Shown here: in pieces, positions 22,020 through 33,100 of the stretch | Layout of the letters: each line of letters starts with the position of its first letter | Numbering within the stretch: position 1 is the first letter of the stretch | Program-made: the position numbers and the translations under genes | The notes under the pieces: generated by a model | The model's database searches: none | Seen by the model: the letters and a program-made list of their open reading frames with translations, nothing else | Told to the model about the DNA's origin: nothing | Assembly: GCA_011109175.1 (NCBI GenBank) | Contig: RDEW01000029.1 | Location: forward strand, 690,402-754,401 | Length of the DNA: 64,000 bases | Direction: 5' to 3' | DNA from: Dicyema japonicum | Lineage: Eukaryota; Dicyemida; Rhombozoa; Dicyemidae

Positions 22020-23290
22020 AAACTGCCATCTATCCAAAGTGGACCCCGCCGACATTATCGACGTTGCGTTGCCTCTCACGATTGCAACAGAGATCAACTG
22101 GAGTAGCCACCGGGGTCTCACGTGCGTCGTGGCTTTTTAGTGTAGCTAAGCGTCCAAGCGAAGCGATTTTCCACTTATTCCTCCAGTTGTCTCGACCACT
22201 ATCGGATAAAACGCGAATCGGTCGCGTAGCGCTTCGTACTTCTTCTCCTTTGCCATCATCGTTTTTTCCGCGGAATACAGTGTGTCTACCGCGCTCCCGA
22301 CAATGTTGGACGGGCAAAGCGTGTCGACACAAGTAGCGTCCCAGACCAAAGGTTTTCCCTCTTCGAATGGGAAAATTGTGATCCCGTCAGGACGTTTTCC
22401 GTCTCCTCTGTCCACACCAACAGGTTCTAGTATGGCTGGGTATCCCGAGACTCCAGGGCTCGCTTGACAATTCCGTTGATCGCCTTGTGTCTTGGGAATC
22501 GTCCTGCACTCCTTCGACAAGAGAGGGCATGGAGTCCATAACAATCGACGGTTGCGCCACATCGGCATTTGTTGGTCCGGCAAATCTCCAGTCCAAGTCT
22601 GGTGGAGATGCCGATGCGGACAGTATCGTCGTCAAGATGGGTCCCGACACTGCCAACTGGGAGTGCATTGATCCATGCGCCACTCGATTCGCATCTTCCA
22701 GTGACTAGACATGCACGTCTGTGTTGGTTTGATTGGTTCAGAAGCCTCTCATATTTATCCTCGCAGATGGTCCTGTAACGATCTTTCTGCTCAGGCATCA
22801 TCCCCCTTCAAATGCTCCATCTCTGTGATTTCAGATGATTCTGTTTTGGAGTTGGAGAATCATCCTGACCAGCAATCGGCTGGAGCCCAAAGAGGATAGA
22901 TAAGCAGGGCAAGCAAGATCTTTCGTTTAAGGGATTCCCAGTCCGCCCAGGCTAACGGGTAGGGTCGCTTGGTCCCACCCTTGGTCGTCAAATTTCACAT
23001 TTGTGATACGTTCAATAGTACTCCGGAAGAGGGAATCGATAGCATCGAGCTGTTGCATTTTCAAATAGCAGGTGCCCCCCGAAGAACGTAGTTCAGTTTC
23101 TGTGTTGATAAGGCGTTTCTCAAGAGGAATAGGGAGGTGTGTGCGTCCAGCATCTCCAGACGTCTGAATGTTGTTTTTAGTTGATGTTCTTTTGTTCTTA
23201 GAGTGTTACTGATTCCAGCATCAGTAAGAGGGCATCCAAGTATTTCCAGTCGTCAATAATAACTGAATCGAATTTCCTTTCAATTTTTTG
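22020..23290 (-). pseudogene. RLE-type LINE (family E) C-terminal region
   Basis: Minus-strand frames read LPVSLGGLGIPSL (about 22930), then LDDDTVRIGISTRLGLEICR, KCRCGATVDCYGLHALSCRR and SAGRFPRHKAINGIVKRAL (22427-22801). After a frameshift come LEPVGVDRGDGKRPDGITIF, KPLVWDATCVDTLCPSNIVG and ALRDRFAFYPIVVETTG (22146-22470). The Cys/His block and the following RPDG...W-D-A-T-C region are the C-terminal finger and restriction-like endonuclease of site-type non-LTR retrotransposons. Most of the RT is missing, and one frameshift splits the finger from the nuclease. The region up to 23290 is weaker (SSGGTCYLKMQQLDAIDSL). Confidence 0.72.
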
Positions 23291-23373
23291 CTTCTTTTGA
23301 TTTAAATTAAATATAATTATTAATTTTTATTTAATTTTAACAAATAATCCTGTCTCATTTTTGTCTCAGGTAA

Positions 23374-23707
23374 AAAAAAAAATTTGCCGCGTGGCTCCAT
23401 GTGGTGCTGCGTTGTTAATTGGTTTAATTTTTCTGCTTGCTAGTCTGTCCCCTCTCTCTTCCTAATAGAGTGGCGTCATGTGATCCACCTGTCTAGGTGA
23501 CGCCCAGTGCCAGGCCGGCATGTAAAAGGATCATTTGCTCTTCCCCAATCCACTGGAGGGGTTTTCACAACTGCATGTAATGGACGACTTACCCTTTATG
23601 CTGATTCCGGATGGACTCTGTTTCTGTAGAAGTTGAAACTGGATACACTTAATTAGTTGTTTACTTTAACTTTTTTCTCGGTGTATCCGGGGTAAATATA
23701 TAAATAA
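23374..23707 (+). mobile_element. Short retroposon (334 bp) with 15-bp target-site duplication
   Basis: Direct repeats TTTTGTCTCAGGTAA at 23359-23373 and 23708-23722 flank a 334-bp unit. Its 3' end has a perfect stem (GGATACAC at 23641-23648, GTGTATCC at 23681-23688) and an AT-rich GGGTAAATATATAAATAA tail, the same architecture as the LINE B tails. I see no clear A/B promoter boxes at the 5' end, so it is either a SINE with a non-tRNA head or a 5'-truncated LINE 3' UTR. The A-run at its start is unexplained. Confidence 0.7.
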
Positions 23708-23859
23708 TTTTGTCTCAGGTAATTTTGGTACAACATCATTGTCTTAGTTGTGTTTCAAAATTATATCATATTAACATATTTTTAGACATATTAGATATTA
23801 TTGTAAAATTAATTAAATTGAAATAAATTTTAATTTTCGTAACTATAAATATTTAATCT

Positions 23860-24800
23860 TTGTAATTGTTAATGTCCCGAAATTTGTCTCATGAAAATAG
23901 GCGTTTTATTATTAATGTGTATTCCAATGGATCCACAGCTAAGTCAATTACCGAAAACCTATGTATCTCTGCGAAAACTGTTTATCGAATTATTGGAGAC
24001 TTCAAAGATTCAAAAAAAGTAATTCAAAAGGCGGTCCTCGAAATATAAAAATCACTATAGAAATTTCTCTGTTTACAAATAATGAAATATCGGATTCGTG
24101 TGATATTTCTTGTAAAGAAATAAACTCGAAAATATTTGCTAAATTTGGTTTAACGATCGGAACATCAGCGATCCATTATCATTTAATTCAACTTATTCAA
24201 GAACGAAGAATATCACTGATGTGGCTGCTTTACGTAAACAATATGCCAAAGAATTTATTGGCAAACTATCCACTACTCTAGAATACAAAATTTTTTTTGT
24301 GGATAAAGTTCGTTTATTACTTTATAATTTTAGGTTGGATTCAATGTATCAATGAGGAACAACTACGGGAAAGCAAAAAAGGGCCAAACGCACACTCTAG
24401 TGGTTAAATCAATCAGATCAAGGAATATTAGTGTGTGCTGTGCAATTTCAAAGTCGGGGATCATATTTTACAAAATTTCAATGAAGCCATATACACGGAA
24501 AAGGATATATAAATGATCTTTTCGAATATTTGGTAAATGAAAAAAATTTAAAAAATATTATGGTGATCTTGATAATGTTCCATTTCTGAAAAAGTGCTTT
24601 GATAAAGGAAAAATTGATAAAACAATAACCAACTGAAATTATTGCCTCCTTATTCTCTTTTTGAATCCTATTGAGGAATATATTCTCTAAGTGGAAAAAA
24701 TAGTGAAAAATCTAAAGTCAACAAGCGAAGAAATGCTTTTCTCTGAAATAGAAGATGCAGTCAAGACGATTTTAAGATGATTGCAAATCATTTTACATGA
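23860..24800 (+). pseudogene. IS630/Tc1-superfamily transposase relic
   Basis: The N-terminus (23866-24048) is a helix-turn-helix: HENRRFIINVYSNGSTAKSI, then TENLCISAKTVYRIIGDF. A second DNA-binding block reads ISCKEINSKIFAKFGLTIG (after a frameshift, about 24105-24160). The catalytic core is recognisable as KAKKGQTHTLVVKSIRSRNI (about 24375) and LILFLNPIEEYIL (about 24645), equivalent to the SPFLNPIE block before the last acidic residue. Multiple stops and frameshifts show it is dead. No terminal inverted repeats were identified with confidence. Confidence 0.7.
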
Positions 24801-24929
24801 AAATGATGGGTGAAATAAATAGACTAATCTTAACTAAAGAAATTCTCACTTTGATGTGAATGATTCTCATTTTGATGTGAACAAGTTGTCACTTTGAATT
24901 GAAAACCCTGTATATTAGTCAATTTTGTA

Positions 24930-25560
24930 ACGCAGTTTTGAATGCCGTTGCTATGACGTTATCAGTTTCTTCCATTTCTCTTTGTCTATTCCAATCCGTT
25001 AGTTCATCGGATTCTTCCCATTGACATCCTTCCAAACCTGTCGGAGTTGATAAATTAGGATGACGGGAGAGTAAGTCATGGCAGTCTCCGGAAGCAAAGA
25101 GCTTCGTGTGTCATCCAATCTCTTGTAATCATGTATGAGTATATGTTGCTTCTATACATTCCATAATGTCGTCATGAGGATATTCCTAAATCATTTGTTA
25201 TCTACGAAATGTGTTTAAGTCCAAATTTGACCTAGCTTACGTACTGAATTATAGTGTATCACTGATTTATCTAATTAGTCATAAGAAAAGATTTATGCAT
25301 CCTAACAATCATCAAAGCTGTTCCGAGATACTTCAGGAATTCCATACTATCGATTCCACATAGGGAGCCTTGCTGATTCCCTTTCCATTTCCGCAGAAGA
25401 ATCTTGCATTAGATTTTTACTGACAACTTTTCCTTGGAGACCAAACGAGACTCATTTTGTCGAATTCAGTAACAAATTTCATTTTCTTGGAAATAATCAT
25501 AAAAGTCGATATCAGTAAAATTAAAAAATCAATAATTAAAAATCCTAAGCACAATTTAGC
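24930..25560 (-). pseudogene. Possible LINE 3' coding fragment or unknown gene
   Basis: The minus strand has two competing open frames at 24935-25140: LSTPTGLEGCQWEESDELTD ending NVIATAFKTALQN and stop, and MTYSPVILIYQLRQVWKDVN followed by EKWKKLIT. The second resembles the end of APE-type LINE proteins (RP.ITYxDQL...DREKWKKL), so a frameshifted LINE 3' end is my preferred reading. Upstream (25300-25480), EFLKYLGTALMIV and SSAEMERESARLPMWN might be exons separated by a 22-nt GT-AG intron. I cannot decide between these readings. Confidence 0.25.
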
Positions 25561-25899
25561 GATAGGTTGAGATCCACTGGTTTATACAATAATTGTATAA
25601 AGTATCTGACATAAAAATTTTCAAGCCTAGATAAAAAAGTAATTCTTGCAGTTGTAGTGGAATGGGGGAGACCCATGATCATTTTAATAATAATAGTAAT
25701 AATTTTCGCGTCACCCTGGCAGATGAGAAAAGTGGATTAAATGGGACTATTCTAATAAAGCTGAATAAAAGAAAGAACAGAAGAATAGAAAAGAAATCTG
25801 AACAAATTGCCAATGGAAAAAATCTAATCAACAGATTATTGTTTATGATGACATGAGAAGTACTAACTGACAACAAACTCAGCTTTATTTACTAGACAA

Positions 25900-25999
25900 A
25901 TAATTTATTTAATATCTAGTATCACCGACAAAATTTATTTATTTAACAACCTAAGACCACGGTAAACCAAACTAATTATCACGTGATTCAATGCATTCC
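25900..25999 (-). repeat. LINE B2-type 3' tails
   Basis: On the minus strand ATCACGTGATAATTAGTTTG, then a CCGTGGTCTTAGG segment and TTAAATAAATAAAT, match the tail at 57895-57960 (minus) and the start of the tail at 55205-55235 (plus). A second tail start (GTCGGTGATAC) follows directly. The repeat abuts the n at 26000, beyond which lies UTP20 coding, so the junction may be an assembly join. Confidence 0.6.
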
Positions 26000-26654
26000 N
26001 CATACTCTGGATGTCGACTCCCAAAGAGCGGGGTCATGGCCTGGAGACAGGAAAATTCATTTCCATCCAAATACTTCCAGCTGTGAACCATAATCAGGCC
26101 CAAAGTGACAAACACTGACTCAACAAGGGCCAATTCTGTTGGATACTTCCTCAGCAGTTTGTTCACGGCTCGCATTACTTTCGGGAAAAATGGCCCAAAC
26201 TCGTCCACCAGGTCCCTGGATAGTCCAAGGAGACATCTATAAGTGAATTTTGAGAAAATACTCTAATATGTGGTCAACCGACTGGATGTCCGAATCTGAC
26301 AGACTTTCTGACACGTGTTTTACCAGTTTATTCTTAATTCGATTAAATGAAGTACCTTGTTCAGGAGAAGAAGGGGTAACTGCAAGAGAAGGGAAATATT
26401 TGGGAGTGGAAGAGTTCTAAGAAATAAATGAGTTAAATACCAAAGGATTGTCCGCTTGGAAGTTCATTTGATAGGGCTGATTCGAGGAACGTGTTTTTAT
26501 CCTTGAAATAAAAAGAATTTATACATTTGGAAGTTCAAGTTAACGTATTGGTCGCTTACCTATCCTCAATTCGAGTTGGGAGACACGTTTGGAATGTTTA
26601 ATAAACTCAAATGACTTGTGATATTACCTTTAGTCGTTCTTTTTCCAGACTCAT
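26000..26654 (-). CDS. UTP20: U3 processome protein UTP20, N-terminal part
   Basis: UTP20 is a very large HEAT-repeat protein of the nucleolar small-subunit processome needed for 18S rRNA maturation. Reading from ATG at 26654: MSLEKERLK, FIKHSKRVSQLELR, DKNTFLESALSNELPSG, LPLLLLNKNKLVKHVSES, then SVDHILECLLGLSRDLVDEF and GPFFPKVMRAVNKLLRKYPT, then LVESVFVTLGLIMVHSWKYL. This order matches my memory of metazoan UTP20 (PLLDLVVQLARDL...FYPHF). In-frame GT-AG introns fit at 26237-26261 (25 nt) and 26333-26355 (23 nt), and a probable one at 26417-26440 (24 nt). One single-base frame offset remains near 26365, and an intron of about 58 nt before the DKNTF exon is one base out. Only about 190 of roughly 2,700 residues are present. 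Coding ends at the n at 26000 beside repeat sequence. Confidence 0.65.
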
Positions 26655-26779
26655 CAACCAAGTATCACGTGTTTAAGTTTAAAGAAAATTAACTAATTTT
26701 AAAAATAATATTTTTTAACTTTCGAAATTTATTAATTTAAATTTAAATAATAATAATAATAATAAATTGTTCTTTTTAA

Positions 26780-27850
26780 TTTCAAAAATACAGTACACCA
26801 TCATTAATCAGAACTTCAATAATCCGAAAATTCAAAATCCGAATTCTTTGATAAGTCAGAAAAATTTTACCAAAATTCCATACAAACAGGCTTCAATAAA
26901 CCGAAATTTCCTTATCCGCAATCTAAAATTTCTGATTAATTTATTTTTTATGTACAATTAATTAATTTAAAGTACCACATGGTTAGGAAAGGACTGAAAT
27001 TTATATTGTCTAGAAAAGAATGATTTGTTAAAAAATGAATTTCAGAATTATCCCATATCTGTGAAATAAAAATGAACCTTTATTAAGGAATTTCGACACT
27101 TTCAGAATTTCTTAAAAATCGTGAAAAATGGGAAAACTGAAATTTTGATTAACAAGTCAAAACAGCTGGAAAACATCATCAACTTGATAATTCCCTTGTT
27201 GAATGGATTTCAAGAATGGATGCAATCAATGGTTTTATTACTGAAGATATCATTTCAAAGCTAAAATATTTGGTGGAAAGTTAGGAATCAACAATTCTGA
27301 ATTTAGTAAAGGACGCTACACAGATTTAAAGGAAGATTTAATCTTAAACTAAAAGTTCTTTATAGAGAAGCTAGAAATAAATTTTAATATGATTAAGTTA
27401 AAAGAAGTTGAGCCTGAAGTATTGATAAACACGGATGAAACTGGACTTTTTTTATTTTTCACTTCGAAAACAAATTCATCTAAAGATAGAAAGGGCATAA
27501 AGCAATCAAAAGTGAGATCACTATAGCTCTTTGTGCCAATGCAACTGGAACAATAAAAATTAAAACTTTAAAGACCAAGATGTTTAAAAGATTTTGATTT
27601 TTAAAAATATTGTACTATGCAAATAAAAGGGCTTGGATGACAACAGAATTTTTAAGGTTTTCATCAGTCATCTTAGTGATGAATCAAAATGTTACAAGTT
27701 CTTTATACGTACTGATGCACAACATAACATTTTTTATTAAAAACCAAGACATAGCGATAGTTATGGGGGATTACGTTATTAAAAATCCTGCCGAGGGATT
27801 GATTCTTTCGCAGTTTTAGCCCAATTTAGCTTCACAGTATCTTCTGAATG
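26780..27850 (+). pseudogene. Tigger/pogo-type transposase relic with 5' terminal repeat
   Basis: A terminus-like ACAGTACACCATCATTAATC and repeated AATCCGAA motifs lie at about 26793-26850, the sequence style of Tigger/pogo inverted repeats (compare ACAGTAAACCCTCATTAATC at 59209). Downstream, plus-strand frames give INTDETGLFLFFTSKTN (about 27425), SEITIALCANATGTIKIKTL (about 27510) and YYANKRAWMTTEFLRF (27610), the D-E-T-G-L-F and W-M-T blocks of the pogo DDE domain. Stops and frameshifts are frequent. The N-terminal DNA-binding domain is barely recognisable and no matching right terminus was found. Confidence 0.72.
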
Positions 27851-29250
27851 AACGTGTCATCCACTTTGGTCCTCAGAAGAAAACCCTCAATCCGTTCCAC
27901 TGCCACGTTCCTTACGGACTTGATCAGAGTTTCCTCCCCATCTAGTAGTTACTTAACCCTTCTACGAAGGCCAGATTGATTGCCATCCCTCGTCTTGTCC
28001 GAAAAATTGATCATTCTTTCTCTTTTTTGCAAAAATACCATCCTTTACATCCGTAGACAAGAGAGGGCAGAATAATTCTTTCAAAAAATAAAGATAAACG
28101 CTTCCTTCTTCAAATTGAGTTTTCGTAGACACAGAAGTGCTTGGTAAGCCTTTTTCATTTTGATACCTTCAACGTATTCTCCTCTACATCCAAAGCAGAC
28201 ACCCAAATAACGTAAATGATCAACATTGCTGATACCACTCAATGTGTACTCCTGTTGAAAAAACTTTCTATAATTTTGACTTTTCCATTGAGAGACTTAA
28301 GCCACGGGACATACACAACCAGAGAATTTCCTCCAAAAATCCACGTAATCTTCCCTCCGACACTACCGAACTTTTCAAAGTGGCAATATCAGTACGTCGT
28401 CCGCGTAAATAATCATATTAGTACTAGGATTCCTGGGAGCCGGAAAATCTCTCATAAATATATCAAATAGCAGAGTACTCAAGACTGAGCCTTGTGCCAC
28501 TCCCCCCTTCAAATCAATCTTTTTCAGAAGTAAATCCTACACATCTCACAAATGATCTTCTCCCTGTCAGAAGATTTCTTAACCAATCAAATAAAAGTTT
28601 TGGGATTCCAGCTGCGAGTAGCTGATAAAACAGTGCGTCATGCCAGACACTATCGAAGGCCTTCGATATATCAAGACAGACAACTCTCAGCTGATATTTG
28701 AAATTCCTGGCCTTCTCAATCTCAGAGTTCAAGATGAAAAAACAATCTCCAAATGATCTCCCTGCATTGTTCCTTGCTGAGAAATTTCCGTGATTCAATG
28801 TGACGTGTAAGTCATTTATAAATCAACCTCTTCATGATTTTTGAAATTGAGTTTATCAGACTAATAGGTCTATAACCCATGGGATCCGTCCTCGATTTTC
28901 CTGGTTTTGAAATCATCCGAATAATGGAATCCTTCAATGTTTGAGGTACATATCCCATATTGAGACTTGCTACAAATAGGTAACAGAGGACTTCAAAAAG
29001 GCAATCCGGACCCTCCTTGAATAACTTAAGGCGTATCCCGTCCATTCCAGGAGCTTTATCTCGGCATTCAATTATAGTTTGTTTTATCTCTTCTTTAGTA
29101 ATACTTATTGGTAATGCTCCAAGCCACGCTTTGACGAAATCTTTTGAAAACATTAACATTTTATTCTTTACAAAAACACAACTCTCATCTTCGACCAATG
29201 GATGCAGTAATAATCAAGAACTTTAAGCACTTTTTTGTTAATTTACGGAA
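27830..29250 (-). pseudogene. Jockey-like LINE (family C) RT copy, degenerate
   Basis: On the minus strand from 29198: ISITKEEIKQTIIECRDKAP, GMDGIRLKLFKEGPDCL, IIRMISKPGKSRTDPMGYRP and ISLINSISKIMKRLI form the RT fingers. The next frame (28514-28798) gives ARNNAGRSFGDCFFILNSEI and VVCLDISKAFDSVWHDALFY. The palm active-site region at about 28400 is frameshifted, and the C-terminal ERIILPSLVYGCKGWYF lies at about 28040-28100. The blocks match family C at 38-44 kb in order and spacing. No endonuclease or gag-like ORF is attached, so it is 5'-truncated and inactive. Confidence 0.75.
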
Positions 29251-29529
29251 GGCCATCATTATGACATCTCACACATGGAATAGTGCAAAAAAATACACAG
29301 TAAAAATTGTGTCAAAAAAGACATGGACGATTAAATGTCTTGATTCATTTGCTAATGAAGATAACATGCAAGATTCTGTTTTTTATGTTTAAATAAAGAA
29401 CTGGAAGAACTTGTTAATGAGGAATAAATAAATCATACAGAAAGCCTCGACGATAACGAAATCGTCATTTTTTATGAAGATTATAATGTCTACGAGGAAA
29501 TTATGACGCTAAATTGGAGAATTTTCGTT

Positions 29530-30060
29530 ATTATTAAAAACCAAAAATCACCGACAAATTAAATAAATACATAGCCATCAGGTGATTCCGGCCGCCTCGA
29601 GTAGCCATCTGATTCTTGCTAGGTGTTCTTCCTGAGTTCCAACGCATTTCCGGATTGGGCGGGGGTTTCTAACTTTTTTGGAGGGTAGTAGGGCTCCGGT
29701 TTCCTCACTAATTCCTCAAAGGGTGTAGGGTTTAGAGGTGTCCAAGAAAACCTTTGTAAAGCCTTACTGGCCATTTTTGGAAGGTATTGATTTTTCTATA
29801 TTCCTGTTTGATAGGTTGGTTCCCCATGCAGCACACCCGTAAGTTAGAGACGGTTAAATATACTGCACGTAGAGCGAGTCCAAATTTGAATTGAAACACC
29901 CATTATATTGTCCAAGGAGTGTTTTTAACAAAATTTAGCTTTCGTTGTGCCGAAGAGATGACGTTGTCGATGTGTTTGCTGAAGTTCAAGAGTGGGTCGT
30001 AGGTTATGCCCAGTATCTTGACCGAGTTGGTCGTGGGGATTGAGTTTCCATTTATGGTTA
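29530..30060 (-). pseudogene. LINE B RT C-terminus and 3' tail
   Basis: The sequence is nearly collinear with 47270-47890, where the minus strand encodes KINTFQKMASKALQRFSWT and ELVMKTKALLPSNKVRNLQP, the RT thumb and C-terminal region of a CR1-like LINE. The 3' end shows perfect arms AATCACC (29546-29552) and GGTGATT (29581-29587) and a poly-AT end. The copy is 5'-truncated within the RT. Confidence 0.65.
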
Positions 30061-30168
30061 AATAAACATAATTTTTTGATTTTAAATAATTTGTTACATT
30101 TTTTTATTCTGATATATTAAAACAAAAAATTAATTAATATTAAATTAATATATTTATTACCTTCAGAT

Positions 30169-33100
30169 TTGAATTTTTTGTTGTTGTGGGCATGGCTGTT
30201 TCTTGTAAGAAAAGAAGAAAAGATGTTTCAATCGACCTATCTACGAAAGTTACTAAAAGAAAAAAACAAAAGAAACGTAGAGAATGTGGTCGATGACTTG
30301 TCCAAGACCCAAAAAGTTGTCAATACTGATCTTAAAGAACATCTTCTCTCACTGCAATACGTAGTCGACAAAGTTCACACTGTGGACAAGAGACAATGGG
30401 CTGTGGAAGTAGTTGAAGCTACAAAATCCAGATTTAAGAGAATGCCCCGTGGTGGTTGGCCTCTGATTACGAATGCTTTTAACCAAAGATTCGGGACATC
30501 GAAATCCGTTACCAATTTCAAGAGCTTGCTCTTTTCAAATTCGAGTGAATCACTCTGTGGTCTTCCAGTTGGGGAAATACAGAAGGTAGAAATTTCGAAT
30601 TTTAGAAAATGCTTTGAAGAGTTTTGTTGCCAAATTGGGAAAGTATTCACAACGGGAAGGAACCTTCGCATGCCTACTAGGAAGATTCCCAGACAATTGA
30701 TAAAAAAGGATATTTTGAATGGAATTAATGCGGCAATCAAGGAATATATAGATTCCTTGCCTAATTTGGATATCAATGATATCACAGATATCATATATGC
30801 TGGGCAGTGCACCTATGAAAGTCTTACCAGGAGGAATAGCACTAAAAGTAATTGGGAAGAGTCCATGAAAGGAAAAATCACTAAACTTAGGAAACAACTT
30901 GAGCAAATTCAAATGGCTAGTGAAATGAACGGGAAGAAGCAATTTGATGAAGAAGTGCGCAATACTCTATGTTCATATGGATTTAAGAAATCGAAGAGGG
31001 GAGAATTTGAGAGAATTGCTTCCTATGTCCGTGATCAAATCAAGATAATTGAGAAGAAATTGAGAATTTATGAATCAAGAAAGGGATTTAGAAGAGCCAA
31101 TTGGTGCTTCGAGTTGAATAGAAGGCGGTTCTACAGAAATATTAGTGGAGATAATAAGAAGGGAGTGCTGAATTTCGATGAAGGGGAATGTCTACCTTTT
31201 TGGACAACCATTTGGAATGAGAGTGATCGAAAGGAGAGCAAATTCTTGTTGAACAAGAGAGTGACTGGATCTGAAAATTCTTATGCCGATTTTACAAAGG
31301 AAGCGATCGTCGATACTATCAAGATGCTTCCAAATTGGAAAGCGTCTGGGTGCGACGGAGTTTATAACTTCTTTATCAAAAGTTTTACTTCGATTCATGA
31401 ACATCTTTGCGAGGAGATTCAGAAGATCATAAATGATGAATATACGCCTGGTGATTGGTTCTACACGGGGATAACACATCTTATACCAAAAGTGGACGTA
31501 TGTAATTCACCCAAGGAGTTAAGACCAATTACTTGTATGCCTAATCTCTATAAACTATTGACAAAGTGTGTGAACAAGAAATTATCTGAATATATTGAAT
31601 CGTACGATCTCTTAAGTGATAATCAATTGGGAACTCGGAGGATGTGTCAAGGAGCCAAAGAACAAGCTTTGGTGAACCAATGTTTAAATCAAAGAAATGG
31701 AAGTAACTTATGTTCTACCTGGATCGATGTTAAAAAAGCATTTGATTCCGTTGACCACGAGTTTTTGGGCGAAGTGCTCCAGAATTCTGGCCTGCCTTTC
31801 TGGATTGTGAGTTTTATCACGAAACTTGTTGGGAAATGGAAGATACGACTGAATTTGGAAGGAAAAGTGTTGGGGGAGATTAGAATAAGAAGAGGAATTC
31901 TACAGGGGGACTCTCTTTCGCCACAGATCTTTGCTTTGTTAATGGACCCCCTTAGCCGAATATTGAATGGAAAATTTCCTAAAGTAACTATGGGAAGCCC
32001 GGGAAATGGAGAGCCAACATATGCCACTAATCACCTTCTGTTTATGGACGATATAAAGTTGTTTTCTCACAAAAGTGATTCAATGGTTATGATGATGGAA
32101 GAAGTTGATTCGTTTTTTGATGCAGCCGGGTTGGAGAGGAACTTTGACAAATCTGCAACAAATGTCAAGTCCTTGTCTGGGAAAGCTCGTTTCCTTGATG
32201 GATTGGATGGATACCGATATTTGGGAGTTCTTGAAGATAAGAACAGCAATGTTCTTAAAGGAGAAATTATGAATAAAATCTATGGAGAAGTATCTAAGCG
32301 GATCAAAAATTTGACGAAGACGGATTTAAACTCAGTGAACCTGTTTAAAGCTATGAATGAGTATGCAATCTCCCTTTACAACTATTACATTGGATTGATT
32401 GATATCGAACCTGGAGAGTTTGAACAGATTGATAAAAATATTCGCAGAATTCTTATGGACAGTCATATCCACTTGCAACCGGCAAACAAAGAAAGACTTT
32501 ATCTACCAAGAAATAAATTTGGAAGAGGCCTCGAGTCAGTCAGTAACAAAGCAGAAAGAATGCTCCTCCAATTTTATAGTGATTTGGAACATAAGGCAAA
32601 TTACTGCCTAAGAAGAGCGGGAATTCTACGGGTCATTAATTCAAAGAAAATACACATGGCCACTATCGTAGAATTCATCTCAAGAAAGTACAACATTGAA
32701 AATGTGAAGGATTTGACAATGTTGAAATTGATGGAAATACAACATGAATATCTACTGGGAAAAATTGAAGAGAAATCGCTGCACTCTATTCTATTTGAGT
32801 GTCTGAAAGATACCGAAGTGAATATTGCTGAATCCTCAGGGTGGTTAGTTCATGGAAATCATTCTCCTGTAACCGAAGGAAGGCTGTGTCTGCTTCAGGA
32901 TCGTAACATGTTTTTTGATAATGGAGAAGCCAAGTGCAAACATTGTAACTCAGGAAAGAAGACCGTTGATCACCTTGCAACTAGATGTGGGAGAATGCTG
33001 AATAGCTCGTATCTCAGGCGGCATAACGAGGTGGTCAGATGTATTCACTTACACCTCTGCCGTCAATATGGAATAAGAAAAACTAAGAAACTGAAGACCC

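Noticed and set aside
22064-22780. Plus-strand frames of 69-90 codons opposite the family E region
   Set aside because: They mirror the minus-strand coding sequence, which carries the recognised CRCG and RPDG blocks. The plus-strand products show no motif.
25679-25876. Opposed open frames of 64-65 codons as a gene
   Set aside because: Both strands are open over low-complexity A/T-rich DNA with homopolymer-like residues, and no motif is present.
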